A stretch of DNA of 64,000 bases from Planococcus halocryophilus (lineage in GTDB: Bacteria; Bacillota; Bacilli; Bacillales_A; Planococcaceae), in NCBI RefSeq assembly GCF_022489025.1, contig NZ_JAKVTG010000006.1, positions 124,001 through 188,000 of the forward strand, read 5' to 3'. Shown in pieces: positions 45,106-54,199 of this stretch. Positions within the stretch are counted from its first letter, which is position 1, and each line of letters starts with the position of its first letter. The position numbers and the translations under genes are program-made. The notes under the pieces were generated by a model. It was not told where the DNA came from, ran no database searches, and was given only the letters and a program-made list of their open reading frames with translations.

Positions 45106-46653
45106 GTGCAAAACGAACATGAGAGCCAAATTCCACAGGAACAGAAATCGTATTGGAGAGAATATAAGGACATTCCAAGCTACCCTGCGTTACAGGCAAA
45201 CGAGTCGACCGATATCGCCGTGGTTGGTGGAGGAATGGTTGGCGTCATTAGTGCTTATTTATTAGCGAAAGCTGGCAAAAAAGTAACGCTAATTGAAGCT
45301 GGAAAGTTAATCGACGGCGTAACGGGACGAACCACTGCAAAAATAACAGCGCAGCATGGCTTGTATTATGACTCCTTAATTCAAATAGCGGGAGAAGAAC
45401 AAGCGAAACTTTACTACCAAGCAAATATGGATGGGTTAAAATTTATTGAGGAAACAGCTAAAGAACTTTCAATTGATTGTGATTTTTCTCATCACAATGC
45501 ATTTGTCTATGCCAACACTGTCGCTGGAGCTAAGCAAATTGAAAAAGAAGCTGAAGCATATATGAGGTTAGGCATTGATGGTGAATTGGCAAAAGATGAA
45601 GTGGAATTGCCGTTTTCTGTGGAAGAAGCCATTGTCATGCGCAATCAAGCGCAGTTTCACCCTGTGAAATTTCTAGCAGGTTTGATAAAAGAAATTGAAC
45701 GACTGGGTGGGAAAATATACGAACAAACGCGAGCTATGAAAATTTTAAGCAAAAACGATCCGGTCATCCAAACTGAAAACCTGTCGCATTTATCGTGCAA
45801 TAAAGTCATTGTCGCTAGTCATTATCCTTTTAATGATTTTGATGGCATGTATTTTTCACGTTTAACGGTCAATCGTTCGTATGCCATCGCAGCTAAAGTG
45901 AAGGGCAATGTTCCGAACGATATGTACATTAGTGGAGATATGCCTTCTCGGTCTTTGCGTTACGCACCAGGCGAGAATGGCGAAAAATTATTGCTAATTG
46001 GTGGTGACGGCCACGCTACGGGTAAAAGTTCGAGCGAAACGATAGAGCATTATTACAACCTTGAAAAATTCGGTAACGAGCATTTTGGGATTGAGGAAAT
46101 TCCGTATCGCTGGTCATCGCAAGACATGACAACGCTTGATACAATCCCTTATATCGGTACCATCACAGCAGGTTATGATAATATTTTAGTCGCTACTGGA
46201 TTTCACAAGTGGGGAATGTCAAACGGCGCATTAGCTGGAATGCTGCTCAGCGATAGAGTGCTTGGTAACGAAAATCGGTATGCACCAGTGTTTAATCCAA
46301 CACGCACGAAAGTGAAAACTAAAGATGCGGTGAGCTTTGCGAAAGACAATGCCTCAGTTGCAAAATCACTAGTTACAGGAAAACTAAAAAGAGCCTCCAA
46401 GACAGTTGATGATTTGGAGAAAGACGAAGGTTCGTTAGTCAAAGTCGGCAAGAAAAAAGCTGGAGGTTACCGTGATGAATACGGTCAAGTTCATCTAGTG
46501 GATACGGCGTGTACCCATATGGGGTGTGATGTTAAGTGGAATGATGCAGAACGTTCATGGGATTGTCCGTGCCACGGCTCCCGTTTTTCGTATACGGGAG
46601 ATGTGCTAAATGGACCGGCTGTAAAACCCCTCAAAAAAATAGAAACGGAATAA
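45106..46653 (+). CDS. FAD-dependent oxidoreductase with C-terminal Rieske domain
   Basis: 515 aa. Residues about 30-400 are a DAO-type FAD domain (AVVGGGMVGVISAYLLAKAG with GxGxxG-like loop, GRTTAKITAQHG). The C-terminal 60 residues are a Rieske [2Fe-2S] domain with CTH (469-471) and CPCH (487-490). Such fusions are common in Bacillales but their substrate is not known. A GTG start is used, 9 nt after AGGAGG; the ATG at 45098 is out of frame. It stands directly after the 21-bp array. Confidence 0.88.
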   Translation: MQNEHESQIPQEQKSYWREYKDIPSYPALQANESTDIAVVGGGMVGVISAYLLAKAGKKVTLIEAGKLIDGVTGRTTAKITAQHGLYYDSLIQIAGEEQAKLYYQANMDGLKFIEETAKELSIDCDFSHHNAFVYANTVAGAKQIEKEAEAYMRLGIDGELAKDEVELPFSVEEAIVMRNQAQFHPVKFLAGLIKEIERLGGKIYEQTRAMKILSKNDPVIQTENLSHLSCNKVIVASHYPFNDFDGMYFSRLTVNRSYAIAAKVKGNVPNDMYISGDMPSRSLRYAPGENGEKLLLIGGDGHATGKSSSETIEHYYNLEKFGNEHFGIEEIPYRWSSQDMTTLDTIPYIGTITAGYDNILVATGFHKWGMSNGALAGMLLSDRVLGNENRYAPVFNPTRTKVKTKDAVSFAKDNASVAKSLVTGKLKRASKTVDDLEKDEGSLVKVGKKKAGGYRDEYGQVHLVDTACTHMGCDVKWNDAERSWDCPCHGSRFSYTGDVLNGPAVKPLKKIETE

Positions 46654-46658
46654 TAGAA

Positions 46659-46690
46659 AAAAGCAGTGAAGAAATTTTCCTCACTGCTTT
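46659..46690. terminator. Bidirectional terminator between the Rieske gene and yceI
   Basis: AAAGCAGTGA and TCACTGCTTT arms. Confidence 0.78.
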
Positions 46691-46698
46691 ATTAGAAT

Positions 46699-47223
46699 TT
46701 ATTCAGCTGGGTTTGCTTGAACTTCTAGATGAATTTTAATGTCTTCGCCAACCATTACGCCGCCTGTTTCGAGCGCTTGGTTCCATGTAAGGCCGAAATC
46801 TTTGCGGTTTACTTTACCATCGACATTGTAAGCTACGACTTCAACGCCCCATGGGTTTGTGCCTTTACCGTTATATTCTACATCGAAAGTTACTGGGCGA
46901 GTTACATCTTTCATCGTAAGGTCACCGGTCATTGTGTATTCGTCGCCTTTTTTAACGATTTCGTTTGCTTTGAATGTAATGTGCGGGAATTGCTCAGCAT
47001 CAAAGAAATCTGCAGAGCGCAAGTGGGCGTCGCGGTCATTGTTTTTCGTGCTGATGCTTGCTACATCGATTTTAAAATCGATCAATGCGCCTTGTAAATC
47101 TTCTTCATTTGCTTCAATTGTTGCTTCGTAAGATGTGAAAGTACCTCTTACTTTTGAAATCATCATATGTTTTACTGAAAATCCGATTTCTGAGTGTGCT
47201 GTGTCTACTGTCCATTTTTTCAT
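46699..47223 (-). CDS. YceI-family lipocalin-like protein
   Basis: 174 aa, beta-rich, without a signal peptide. MKKWTVDTAHSEIGFSVKHMMISKVRG and GDLTMKDVTRPVTFDVEYNG are characteristic of the YceI family, which forms a lipocalin-like barrel binding polyisoprenoids such as ubiquinone-like molecules. In Bacilli, YceI is often stress-induced. AGGAGG precedes the ATG by 8 nt. Its promoter carries a palindrome in the spacer and MhqR-like half-sites, suggesting quinone-responsive control. Confidence 0.9.
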   Translation of the reverse strand: MKKWTVDTAHSEIGFSVKHMMISKVRGTFTSYEATIEANEEDLQGALIDFKIDVASISTKNNDRDAHLRSADFFDAEQFPHITFKANEIVKKGDEYTMTGDLTMKDVTRPVTFDVEYNGKGTNPWGVEVVAYNVDGKVNRKDFGLTWNQALETGGVMVGEDIKIHLEVQANPAE

Positions 47224-47256
47224 ATTGAATTCCTCCTAAATGTATTTTCTAAAATA

Positions 47257-47323
47257 AATATAACAAGATTAAATCTTGAAGTCAATACTCTTTAATTAAA
47301 AACTCTTTAATTCGAGATTAAAT
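47257..47323 (-). promoter_or_regulatory. yceI promoter with operator palindrome in the spacer
   Basis: On the minus strand TTGACT (plus 47280-47285) and TATATT (plus 47257-47262) are 17 bp apart. CAAGATT-A-AATCTTG (47264-47278) fills the gap. Upstream, ACTCTTTAATT occurs twice and TTTAATTCGAGATTAAAT (47306-47323) resembles the azoR operator. Confidence 0.7.
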
Positions 47324-47423
47324 TAACTAGTCTTTTGTACTGAACTTTACTTTATTGCTTGTCAAATCAAGATGAAAATTAGATACTAATAGAAGCAATA
47401 AGTTAAGAAGGGATTTGCATTAA

Positions 47424-48335
47424 ATGATGAAACAACAATGGTTGACGGATTTACGCAGTTTTTTAACAGACGATCACGTCAAAGTGGATGAACCGCTATA
47501 CCTTCATACACTAACTAAAATGGGTGGGCCAGCTGATATTTTTGTGGCACCAACAACTGAAGAAGAAACTGCTTTCACTGTAAAGTATGCATATAAAAAT
47601 AATATACCTCTACTACTTCTTGGGAACGGCTCGAATATGGTCGTCCGAGATGGAGGATTTCGTGGAATTGTCTTGACCTTGAAAGGGTTACAGACAATCC
47701 GTATAGAAGGTACAAAAGTTTATGCTCAAGGCGGAGCGAACATTAAAAAAGTTTCTAAAGCCGCTGCAGCAAAACAATTAACTGGATTTGAGTTTGCTTG
47801 TGGCATTCCAGGCTCAATTGGTGGAGCGATGGCGATGAATGCCGGTGCTTACGGCGGAGAAATTAAAGACATCATTAAACAAGCAACGGTTCTTTCGAAA
47901 GAAGGAGATTTGCTCGTTTTATCTAAGGAAGATTTAGGTCTCGGTTACCGGAAAAGTGTTATTACGAAAAAAGGCTTTTATGTGTTATCAGCCGAATTCG
48001 ACTTAGAAGTTGGCAATCAATTGGTCATTGATGCCAAAATGAGTGAATTGACGTATCAACGAGAATCAAAACAGCCACTAGAATTTCCTTCTGCCGGCAG
48101 TGTCTTTAAACGACCACCTGGCAATTTCGCAGGAAAGTTAATACAAGATAGTGGCTTGCAAGGAAAAGGATTTGGCGGTGCAGAAGTTTCTACAAAACAT
48201 GCTGGATTTATCGTCAATAAAGACAATGCGACAGCTAACGATTACATTAAAACGATTGAAATGGTTAAAACGACAGTGTTTAACAATTTCGGTGTTGATT
48301 TAGAGCTTGAAGTGAAGATTGTCGGAGAAGACTGA
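47424..48335 (+). CDS. murB: UDP-N-acetylenolpyruvoylglucosamine reductase MurB
   Basis: 303 aa. FAD-binding segments LLLGNGSNMVVRDGGFRGIV and GFEFACGIPGSIGGAMAMNAGAYGGEI and the catalytic Ser in SAGSVFKRP show a type II MurB. It reduces enolpyruvyl-UDP-GlcNAc to UDP-MurNAc in peptidoglycan synthesis. ATG 47424 is followed at once by a second ATG; either may be used. It is a single gene with its own terminator. Confidence 0.95.
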   Translation: MMKQQWLTDLRSFLTDDHVKVDEPLYLHTLTKMGGPADIFVAPTTEEETAFTVKYAYKNNIPLLLLGNGSNMVVRDGGFRGIVLTLKGLQTIRIEGTKVYAQGGANIKKVSKAAAAKQLTGFEFACGIPGSIGGAMAMNAGAYGGEIKDIIKQATVLSKEGDLLVLSKEDLGLGYRKSVITKKGFYVLSAEFDLEVGNQLVIDAKMSELTYQRESKQPLEFPSAGSVFKRPPGNFAGKLIQDSGLQGKGFGGAEVSTKHAGFIVNKDNATANDYIKTIEMVKTTVFNNFGVDLELEVKIVGED

Positions 48336-48349
48336 ATATGAGTAAAGTG

Positions 48350-48376
48350 GATGCCCTTTTATAGGGCATCTTTTTT
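48350..48376 (+). terminator. Terminator after murB
   Basis: GATGCCC-ttttata-GGGCATC and six T residues. Confidence 0.85.
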
Positions 48377-48439
48377 GTATGGAAAAGGTATTTATCCTTC
48401 GGTAGTCGAATAAAACACTAAGGAAAAGGGGGAAGATTT

Positions 48440-50806
48440 ATGAGGGGGAAAGTGAAAAACAAAAGATGGTTAAAATGGTTGCTCGGTACGATGGGTGTGC
48501 TTGTCATCATAGTAGTGGCATTTCTTATTTTTATTAATGTCTTTCTAAATAAGTCTAAACCGCTGATTGAAGGAGAGGTAGCAGTAGAAATATTAGACAA
48601 TGATGCAACGGTTATCCGTGATGATATAGGAGTTCCGCATATAAAGGCGGATACTGATGCCGATTTATACCGAGCACAAGGATATGTCCAAGCACAAGAT
48701 CGCATGTTCCAAATGGATCTGTCCCGGAGACAGGCAAGTGGTCAATTGGCAGAAGTCATTGGAGTTGATGCAGTCGATACAGATAAGTTTTTTAGAACGT
48801 TTAGTTTGCGTGACGCGGCTGAAAAATCTTGGGGTGGTTATGATGAGCAAGCTCAACAAGTATTAGAATGGTATGCAGAAGGTGTCAATGCCTATATGGA
48901 AGAAGCAAAAGCAAATAATAATTTGAGCTTTGAATTTTCTATTCTTGGATACGAACCGACTGAATGGACGCCCGTTGACTCGCTGACGATTGGCAAATTT
49001 ATGGCCTATGACCTTGGTGGACATTGGAATACACTGGCCGTTCGTCATTGGGCATTAAACGAATTTCCAGAAGATAAAGCGCGTGAGTTATTTATTGAAT
49101 ACCCTGAAAACGCACCGGCAATTTTAGCGGCAAACAAACAGCAACAAGTTCAAGTCGCTGGTGAATTTGATGCATCAGTTATTCCGCCAGAATTTAACGG
49201 TAGCAATAACTGGGTAGTGTCGGGTGATAAAACGGCAAGTGGCAAGCCCTTACTTGCAGACGACCCGCATCTTGGTCTTAGCACTCCTTCTATTTGGTAC
49301 CAAATGCACCTAGAATCTCCTGAACAAAATGTCAGTGGCGTTATTTTTGCTGGTGTTCCCGGGATTATTCTGGGACATAACGAAGAAATTGCTTGGGGTG
49401 TAACAAATGTTGGGCCCGATGTTCAAGATCTTTACATCGAAACACCAAATCCTGAAGACCCTACCCAATTTGAGTACGAGGGAGAGTGGGAGCAAGCAGA
49501 AGTAAGAAAAGAACCGATTAAAATAAAAGATGGTGAGACAGAAGATTTCGAGGTACTAGTAACAAGGCACGGCCCTGTTGTTTCGAATATTCTTTATGAC
49601 AAAGAACAACCAAGCGCAGTATTTTCAATGCAATGGACAGCTCTAGAGCCCACACTCGAACTGCAGGCAGTCTTAAATTTCAATAAAGCATCTAATTGGG
49701 AAGAGTTTGAACTAGCACTCGAGGATTTCCAAGCACCTGCACAAAACTTTGTTTTTGCTTCTACGGATGGCACCATTGCTTATAAAGCGAATGGCCGCAT
49801 TCCAATTCGGAAGTCTGGAGATGGGCAATTGCCGGTTCCTGGAAATTCGGCAGACTATGGATGGGAAGGTTATGTGCCTTTTGATGAATTGCCGCAATCA
49901 GTAAATCCAGAAAATGGATTTATTGCAACAGCGAACAATGAAGTTATTGATGATTCTTATCCTTACCATATTACGGATTTTTGGGCACAGCCGTATCGCT
50001 ATGAACGAATTGCCGAAGTGTTAGAAGCATCAGATGATCTTACGGCAGAAGATATGATGAAATTACAAATGGATCAAAAGAATTTATATGCAGCAGAATT
50101 TTTAGAAGACATGATTGCTACGGTACGTGATAGTACAAAAGATTACGACGAAGTTCTTTCGATGCTAGAAAAATGGGACCAAGTGGATAGTAAAGACCAA
50201 GGTGCACCATTAGTCTTTCATAAATGGATAAAGCAATTACCGGAAACTTTACTAGCTGATGAATTTCCAAAAGACGTCTATAAAATGCTGGATGGGAAAA
50301 ACCATATCACCGATGAAATGATGCGTGATGCTTTTGCTGGAAACGCAGGTGTTTGGGTAAATGAATACGGCGGAGCAGAAAAATGGCTTGTGGATTCATT
50401 AGAAACAGTTGTCGCTGAAATTGAAGAAGAACAAGGAAGTGACTTGTCTGACTGGAGTTGGGGAGATCATCACCAATTAACTTTCCCGCATCCATTAGCG
50501 GGGGCGTCTCCAATTTTTGCTGAGTTTCTAAATCCGGACCCTGTGCCAATCGGAGGTTCGAATATCACTGTTCAAGCAGCGGCATCAACACCAGATGGCG
50601 AAGTCGACCACGGTGCATCTTGGCGGTTTGTTGCAGACCTTGCTGATTTGTCGAGTGCTTACCATATCGTAGGACCGGGATTGAGCGGTCACATGAAATC
50701 GGATTACTTCCATAACCAAGTAGACGATTGGGCACAAGGGGATTTTCATGAAACAGAGATCGAAGAAGAAGTTAAAGGTTCGACATTAATATTAAATGCC
50801 GAATAA
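48440..50806 (+). CDS. Penicillin acylase family Ntn-hydrolase, membrane-anchored
   Basis: 788 aa. An N-terminal membrane helix (residues 10-36) anchors it outside the cell. The alpha part includes IRDDIGVPHIKADTDADLYRAQGYVQAQDRM. The autoprocessing site and nucleophile are G254-S255 in EFNGSNNWVV, after which the beta part begins. The family hydrolyses amides such as penicillins or acyl-homoserine lactones; the natural substrate here is not known. GGGGGAAG precedes the ATG. Confidence 0.9.
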   Translation: MRGKVKNKRWLKWLLGTMGVLVIIVVAFLIFINVFLNKSKPLIEGEVAVEILDNDATVIRDDIGVPHIKADTDADLYRAQGYVQAQDRMFQMDLSRRQASGQLAEVIGVDAVDTDKFFRTFSLRDAAEKSWGGYDEQAQQVLEWYAEGVNAYMEEAKANNNLSFEFSILGYEPTEWTPVDSLTIGKFMAYDLGGHWNTLAVRHWALNEFPEDKARELFIEYPENAPAILAANKQQQVQVAGEFDASVIPPEFNGSNNWVVSGDKTASGKPLLADDPHLGLSTPSIWYQMHLESPEQNVSGVIFAGVPGIILGHNEEIAWGVTNVGPDVQDLYIETPNPEDPTQFEYEGEWEQAEVRKEPIKIKDGETEDFEVLVTRHGPVVSNILYDKEQPSAVFSMQWTALEPTLELQAVLNFNKASNWEEFELALEDFQAPAQNFVFASTDGTIAYKANGRIPIRKSGDGQLPVPGNSADYGWEGYVPFDELPQSVNPENGFIATANNEVIDDSYPYHITDFWAQPYRYERIAEVLEASDDLTAEDMMKLQMDQKNLYAAEFLEDMIATVRDSTKDYDEVLSMLEKWDQVDSKDQGAPLVFHKWIKQLPETLLADEFPKDVYKMLDGKNHITDEMMRDAFAGNAGVWVNEYGGAEKWLVDSLETVVAEIEEEQGSDLSDWSWGDHHQLTFPHPLAGASPIFAEFLNPDPVPIGGSNITVQAAASTPDGEVDHGASWRFVADLADLSSAYHIVGPGLSGHMKSDYFHNQVDDWAQGDFHETEIEEEVKGSTLILNAE

Positions 50807-50842
50807 GTTATACTGGTGAAAAACGGATGTGAGGAATAATCA

Positions 50843-51196
50843 ATGACAAGAATACTAGCTGTAGGACTTGGCGGCATGATCGGTGCACTTTTACGTTCTG
50901 GAATATACATGGTAGCTGCCGATGGTCTGGGGCTTTGGCTTGTTAATGTGATCGGCAGTTTTTTAATCGGCGTGGCAGCTATTCGATTGTCTCATAAGTC
51001 CGCAGAGCTGCGCTTGTTGATTTCGACGGGTCTGCTAGGCTCTTTTACAACATTTTCAGCATTCTCATCTGCATGGTTCTATTACCTTGAATCTTCTATT
51101 TGGCTAGGCATAGCATTTGCTATGAGCATGACGATTGCATGCGTTGTGGCAGCTGGAGCTGGATTATGGGTCGGCAGAAAAGAGGTGTCACCGTGA
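50843..51196 (+). CDS. crcB: Fluoride channel subunit CrcB/FluC, first copy
   Basis: 117 aa with four membrane helices; GGMIGALLRSGIY, LVNVIGSFLIG and STGLLGSFTTFSAFS (fluoride-track Phe/Thr/Ser) are typical of Fluc. It removes fluoride passively. It overlaps the second copy by GTGA, pointing to a heterodimeric channel as in other Firmicutes. The 36-bp gap upstream leaves no room for a fluoride riboswitch. Confidence 0.92.
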   Translation: MTRILAVGLGGMIGALLRSGIYMVAADGLGLWLVNVIGSFLIGVAAIRLSHKSAELRLLISTGLLGSFTTFSAFSSAWFYYLESSIWLGIAFAMSMTIACVVAAGAGLWVGRKEVSP

Positions 51197-51525
51197 TTAG
51201 TGTCGCAATCGGTGGATTTTTAGGAGCGATTACACGCTATTTATTTTATTTGTTAATTGAAAGCCGTGCGTGGCAACCAAAAGTTGCGACTTGGCTTGTT
51301 AACAGTCTGGGTTCATTTGTTTTAGGGTTCTTAATTGGTGAGGGAAGCTTGTCGATTTTCTGGATGACTGGATTTTTAGGAGCTTTTACAACATTTTCAA
51401 CGATGGCTTTAGATGTTGTGAAAGATATTGAAGATGAAAAATGGCTGGCAGCTGGGTTCTATACTACGGTCACTTTAACTTCGGGAATTGCGTTATTCAG
51501 CTTAGGTTATATGTTAATACAGTAA
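51193..51525 (+). CDS. crcB: Fluoride channel subunit CrcB/FluC, second copy
   Basis: 110 aa from a GTG start that overlaps the stop of the first copy; AGAGGTG lies just upstream. Four helices with GGFLGAITRYLFYLL, LVNSLGSFVLGFL and TGFLGAFTTFSTMALD. The two Fluc proteins differ in their polar-track residues, as expected for paired heterodimer subunits. Confidence 0.92.
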   Translation: MISVAIGGFLGAITRYLFYLLIESRAWQPKVATWLVNSLGSFVLGFLIGEGSLSIFWMTGFLGAFTTFSTMALDVVKDIEDEKWLAAGFYTTVTLTSGIALFSLGYMLIQ

Positions 51526-51585
51526 AAATTTCATTGTAACTAATGAGGGGCTAGGCAGGTACTTCTCAATTTTCGATATTTTTAA

Positions 51586-51640
51586 TGAAGCGGAAGCCGT
51601 GCCCATGGAACGCGTCCGCCTGAAGCGAAATGGAAATATG
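51586..51640. repeat. GC-rich repeat-like fragment
   Basis: A GC-rich stretch (GAAGCGGAAGCCGTGCCC onward, to GCGTCCGCCTGAAGCGAAA) sits in an otherwise AT-rich 175-bp gap. It looks like the remnant of a dispersed Bacillales intergenic repeat. No second copy was seen in the window. Confidence 0.4.
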
Positions 51641-51661
51641 GATATTTCTTCAATAACTTAG

Positions 51662-51696
51662 AAAGAGCCCTTCGCGATTTCGCGAAGGGCTCTTTT
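51662..51696. terminator. Bidirectional terminator between crcB and the uspA gene
   Basis: AAAGAGCCCTTCGCG and CGCGAAGGGCTCTTT around a short loop. Confidence 0.88.
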
Positions 51697-51701
51697 ATAG
51701 G

Positions 51702-52121
51702 TTATTTAACGATAATAACAGGCGATTGAACGCGTTTAGCTACTTTATGGCTAACGCTGCCAAGCACCATTTCTTGAAGTGAGTTTAATCCGCGGCTACC
51801 GATTAGCACAACGTCATAGCCAACTTCATTCGCATGCTTGACGATAGTGGGTCCTGGAATGCCGTGAAGCGTTTTAGTTTCAAAATTAATATCGGCAGAA
51901 CGGAAAATTTCTTCGAGCGGCACTAAATGCTTGCGACGTTCCAAATGAACTTCGTCACTGCTTTGGCCATGAAGAATCTCAGTACGAGCTTTTTCATAAT
52001 CAATCACATAAAGCAAAGTGATGAATGCTTGTGGATTGGCTTTAGCCATTCTTACTGCTTCGTGAGCAGCGCGTTTTGAATGGTCCGAGCCATCTGCTGC
52101 AACTAAAATTTTCTCATACAT
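51702..52121 (-). CDS. Universal stress protein (UspA family)
   Basis: 139 aa. It begins MYEKILVAADGSDHSKRA and has the ATP-binding motif GSRGLNSLQEMVLGSVS near the end, so it is of the ATP-binding type. It lies 12 bp behind the SulP gene on the same strand; SulP-Usp pairing is common and suggests the Usp protein regulates or senses the transporter. AGGAGG precedes the ATG. Confidence 0.9.
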   Translation of the reverse strand: MYEKILVAADGSDHSKRAAHEAVRMAKANPQAFITLLYVIDYEKARTEILHGQSSDEVHLERRKHLVPLEEIFRSADINFETKTLHGIPGPTIVKHANEVGYDVVLIGSRGLNSLQEMVLGSVSHKVAKRVQSPVIIVK

Positions 52122-52133
52122 AGAGCATCCTCC

Positions 52134-53600
52134 TTATGATGTACCTTTACCAGCATTGCTATAGGTTGCTAACTTATCGACAAGTTTTTGGCTTGAAGAG
52201 TTCAACCCGACAATTGTGACGCTTTGTCCTTGCGCTTGTAGTTTGTTCATAACTCGGTCGATAGCACCGACACCTGAGTCGTCCCAAACGGTAGCATCTG
52301 TAAAGTCTAAAACAACTTCTTTCGAAACTTCTACGTTGTCGAATTCAGAGACAAAGTCTTGAGAAGAAGCGAAGAACAATTGTCCGTGTATCGTATATCT
52401 ATTCGACACATTGCTTTCCAATCCTTCTTTGCGCACTTCCACTTTGGAAATTTTAGCAGCAAATAGCATTGCACTTAAAATAACACCGGCGAAAACGCCT
52501 TTAGATAAATCATGTGTATAAACAACAACAACAACCGTTAACAACATAACGATCGCATCAGCTTTTGGAGCCGTCGCTAAATACTTGAACGAACCCCAGT
52601 CAAAAGTACCGATACAAACCATTACCATGATACCGGCTAGAACTGGCATCGGAATTTGAATAACCCAGTTGCCCAAAACGATAATTAGGAACATCAGGAA
52701 AACACCTGCCACAAAACTCGATAATCGTCCACGACCGCCTGAACGAACGTTAATGCCTGATTGTCCAATCATCGCACAACCTGCCATTCCGCCGAAAAAG
52801 CCCGTGATGATGTTCGCGATACCTTGTCCGCGTGCTTCTTGGTTTTTATCCGATCCAGTTTCTGTTGCATCATCAATAATCGATGCTGTTAATAAAGACT
52901 CTAGTAAACCAATCACAGACAGCGCTAATGCAGTCGGGAAAATGATTTGCAAGGTTTCAAAGTTAAACGGTACGCTAGGAATGAAGAAGCTCGGCAAAGT
53001 TTGCGAAATCGTACCGAGGCTACCGACGTTTTGCATATCGATGCCCGTGTAGATGACAACACCTGTCAATACGAGGATAGCAATCAGTGGAGCCGGAATA
53101 GCTGTGAAGAAACGAGGCAAAATATAAACAATCGCCAACGTCACGCCGACAAAAACATAAGTAATCGTGTTGATACCGAAAATGAACGGCACTTGGGCCA
53201 TAAAGATTAAAATGGCTAATGAGTTTACGAAACCAATCATAACCGCTCTAGGGATAAATTTCATAAAACGAGCAACCTTTAAAAGGCCGAAAATCAATTG
53301 CAGCACACCAGTCAATACAGTAGCTGCCAATAAATAATCCAGTCCATGATCGCGGACCAATAATACCATCGCAAGCGCCATAGCACCTGTGGCTGCAGAA
53401 ATCATACCCGGTCGACCGCCGACAAAGGCGATAATAACGGAGATGGAAAACGATGCGTACAAGCCGACCATTGGGTCAACACCAGCAATGATGGAGAAAG
53501 CAATCGCTTCCGGTATAAGAGCAAGTGCGACAACAATTCCGGCTAAAATGTCTCCGCGAATGTTACCGAACCATTGCTCTTTGTAAGATAAAGTATTCAA
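52134..53600 (-). CDS. SulP-family anion transporter with STAS domain
   Basis: 488 aa: the membrane domain (residues 15-390) begins with [26 protein letters not shown] and GLYASF; the C-terminal STAS domain contains [20 protein letters not shown]. SulP proteins carry sulfate, bicarbonate or other anions, often with sodium. The substrate is open; bicarbonate is possible from the general look. A TTG start is used, with GTGGGA 6 nt upstream. A UspA gene follows. Confidence 0.88.
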   Translation of the reverse strand: MNTLSYKEQWFGNIRGDILAGIVVALALIPEAIAFSIIAGVDPMVGLYASFSISVIIAFVGGRPGMISAATGAMALAMVLLVRDHGLDYLLAATVLTGVLQLIFGLLKVARFMKFIPRAVMIGFVNSLAILIFMAQVPFIFGINTITYVFVGVTLAIVYILPRFFTAIPAPLIAILVLTGVVIYTGIDMQNVGSLGTISQTLPSFFIPSVPFNFETLQIIFPTALALSVIGLLESLLTASIIDDATETGSDKNQEARGQGIANIITGFFGGMAGCAMIGQSGINVRSGGRGRLSSFVAGVFLMFLIIVLGNWVIQIPMPVLAGIMVMVCIGTFDWGSFKYLATAPKADAIVMLLTVVVVVYTHDLSKGVFAGVILSAMLFAAKISKVEVRKEGLESNVSNRYTIHGQLFFASSQDFVSEFDNVEVSKEVVLDFTDATVWDDSGVGAIDRVMNKLQAQGQSVTIVGLNSSSQKLVDKLATYSNAGKGTS

Positions 53601-53770
53601 AAATTCCCACTTCCTTCTATTGTAATTTGTATTGATACCATATCCCGTAAACTATTGTTCAACTAATCGAAAATATCTAGAAAGTATAATTCCTGGTTCT
53701 TTCAATTATAGGCTATAAAACTGTATCACCTTTTTTTTAAGATGTAAATACAATTCATTCAAACGCAGGT

Positions 53771-53826
53771 TTGACTGTAGAGGTTTGAGCGAATATACTG
53801 AAGGGAACAATCAAACTCTTATTTGA
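53771..53826 (+). promoter_or_regulatory. cadCA promoter and CadC operator
   Basis: TTGACT (53771-53776), a 17-bp gap, TATACT (53794-53799). TCAAACTCTTATTTGA (53811-53826), followed by ATGAA, matches the CadC operator pattern and lies just after the start point, as in self-repressed cad operons. Confidence 0.78.
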
Positions 53827-53842
53827 ATGAAAGAGGTGCCAT

Positions 53843-54199
53843 ATGAAAGAGTTGTGTGAAGTAACAAAAGTCCATCCGGAAGTTGTCGAGCGTGTACAAC
53901 AAAATATGACTGACCTAGGGGACGTAGCAAATCTATTTAAAGCATTGGCAGACGAAACAAGATTAAGCATTGCATATGCCTTAACAATAGAAGAAGAAAT
54001 GTGTGTGTGTGACATTGCGGCGGTTATTGGCTCTTCAACAGCAACTGCATCTCATCATTTGCGATATTTGAGAGAGCGGGCATTGGCGAAGTCTGAACGA
54101 AAAGGAAAGCAAATCTATTATTCCTTATCAGACAATCATATACGTCAATTGGTGAAAATCGCTCACGAACATACGAAAGAAGGTGTAGAAATTGGTTAA
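53843..54199 (+). CDS. cadC: Metal-sensing ArsR/SmtB repressor CadC
   Basis: 118 aa winged-helix protein. The ELCVCD-type box is present as EMCVCD (Cys54, Cys56), and a further Cys5 lies in the N-terminal arm, together forming the soft-metal site of CadC. The C-terminal helix (DNHIRQLVKIAHEH) keeps the second zinc-site pattern. It releases DNA on binding Cd, Pb or Zn. It overlaps cadA, which it should control. Confidence 0.92.
   Translation: MKELCEVTKVHPEVVERVQQNMTDLGDVANLFKALADETRLSIAYALTIEEEMCVCDIAAVIGSSTATASHHLRYLRERALAKSERKGKQIYYSLSDNHIRQLVKIAHEHTKEGVEIG

Noticed and set aside
50807-50842. Fluoride riboswitch before the crcB pair
   Set aside because: Only 36 bp separate the genes, too short for the riboswitch, and no matching sequence is present.
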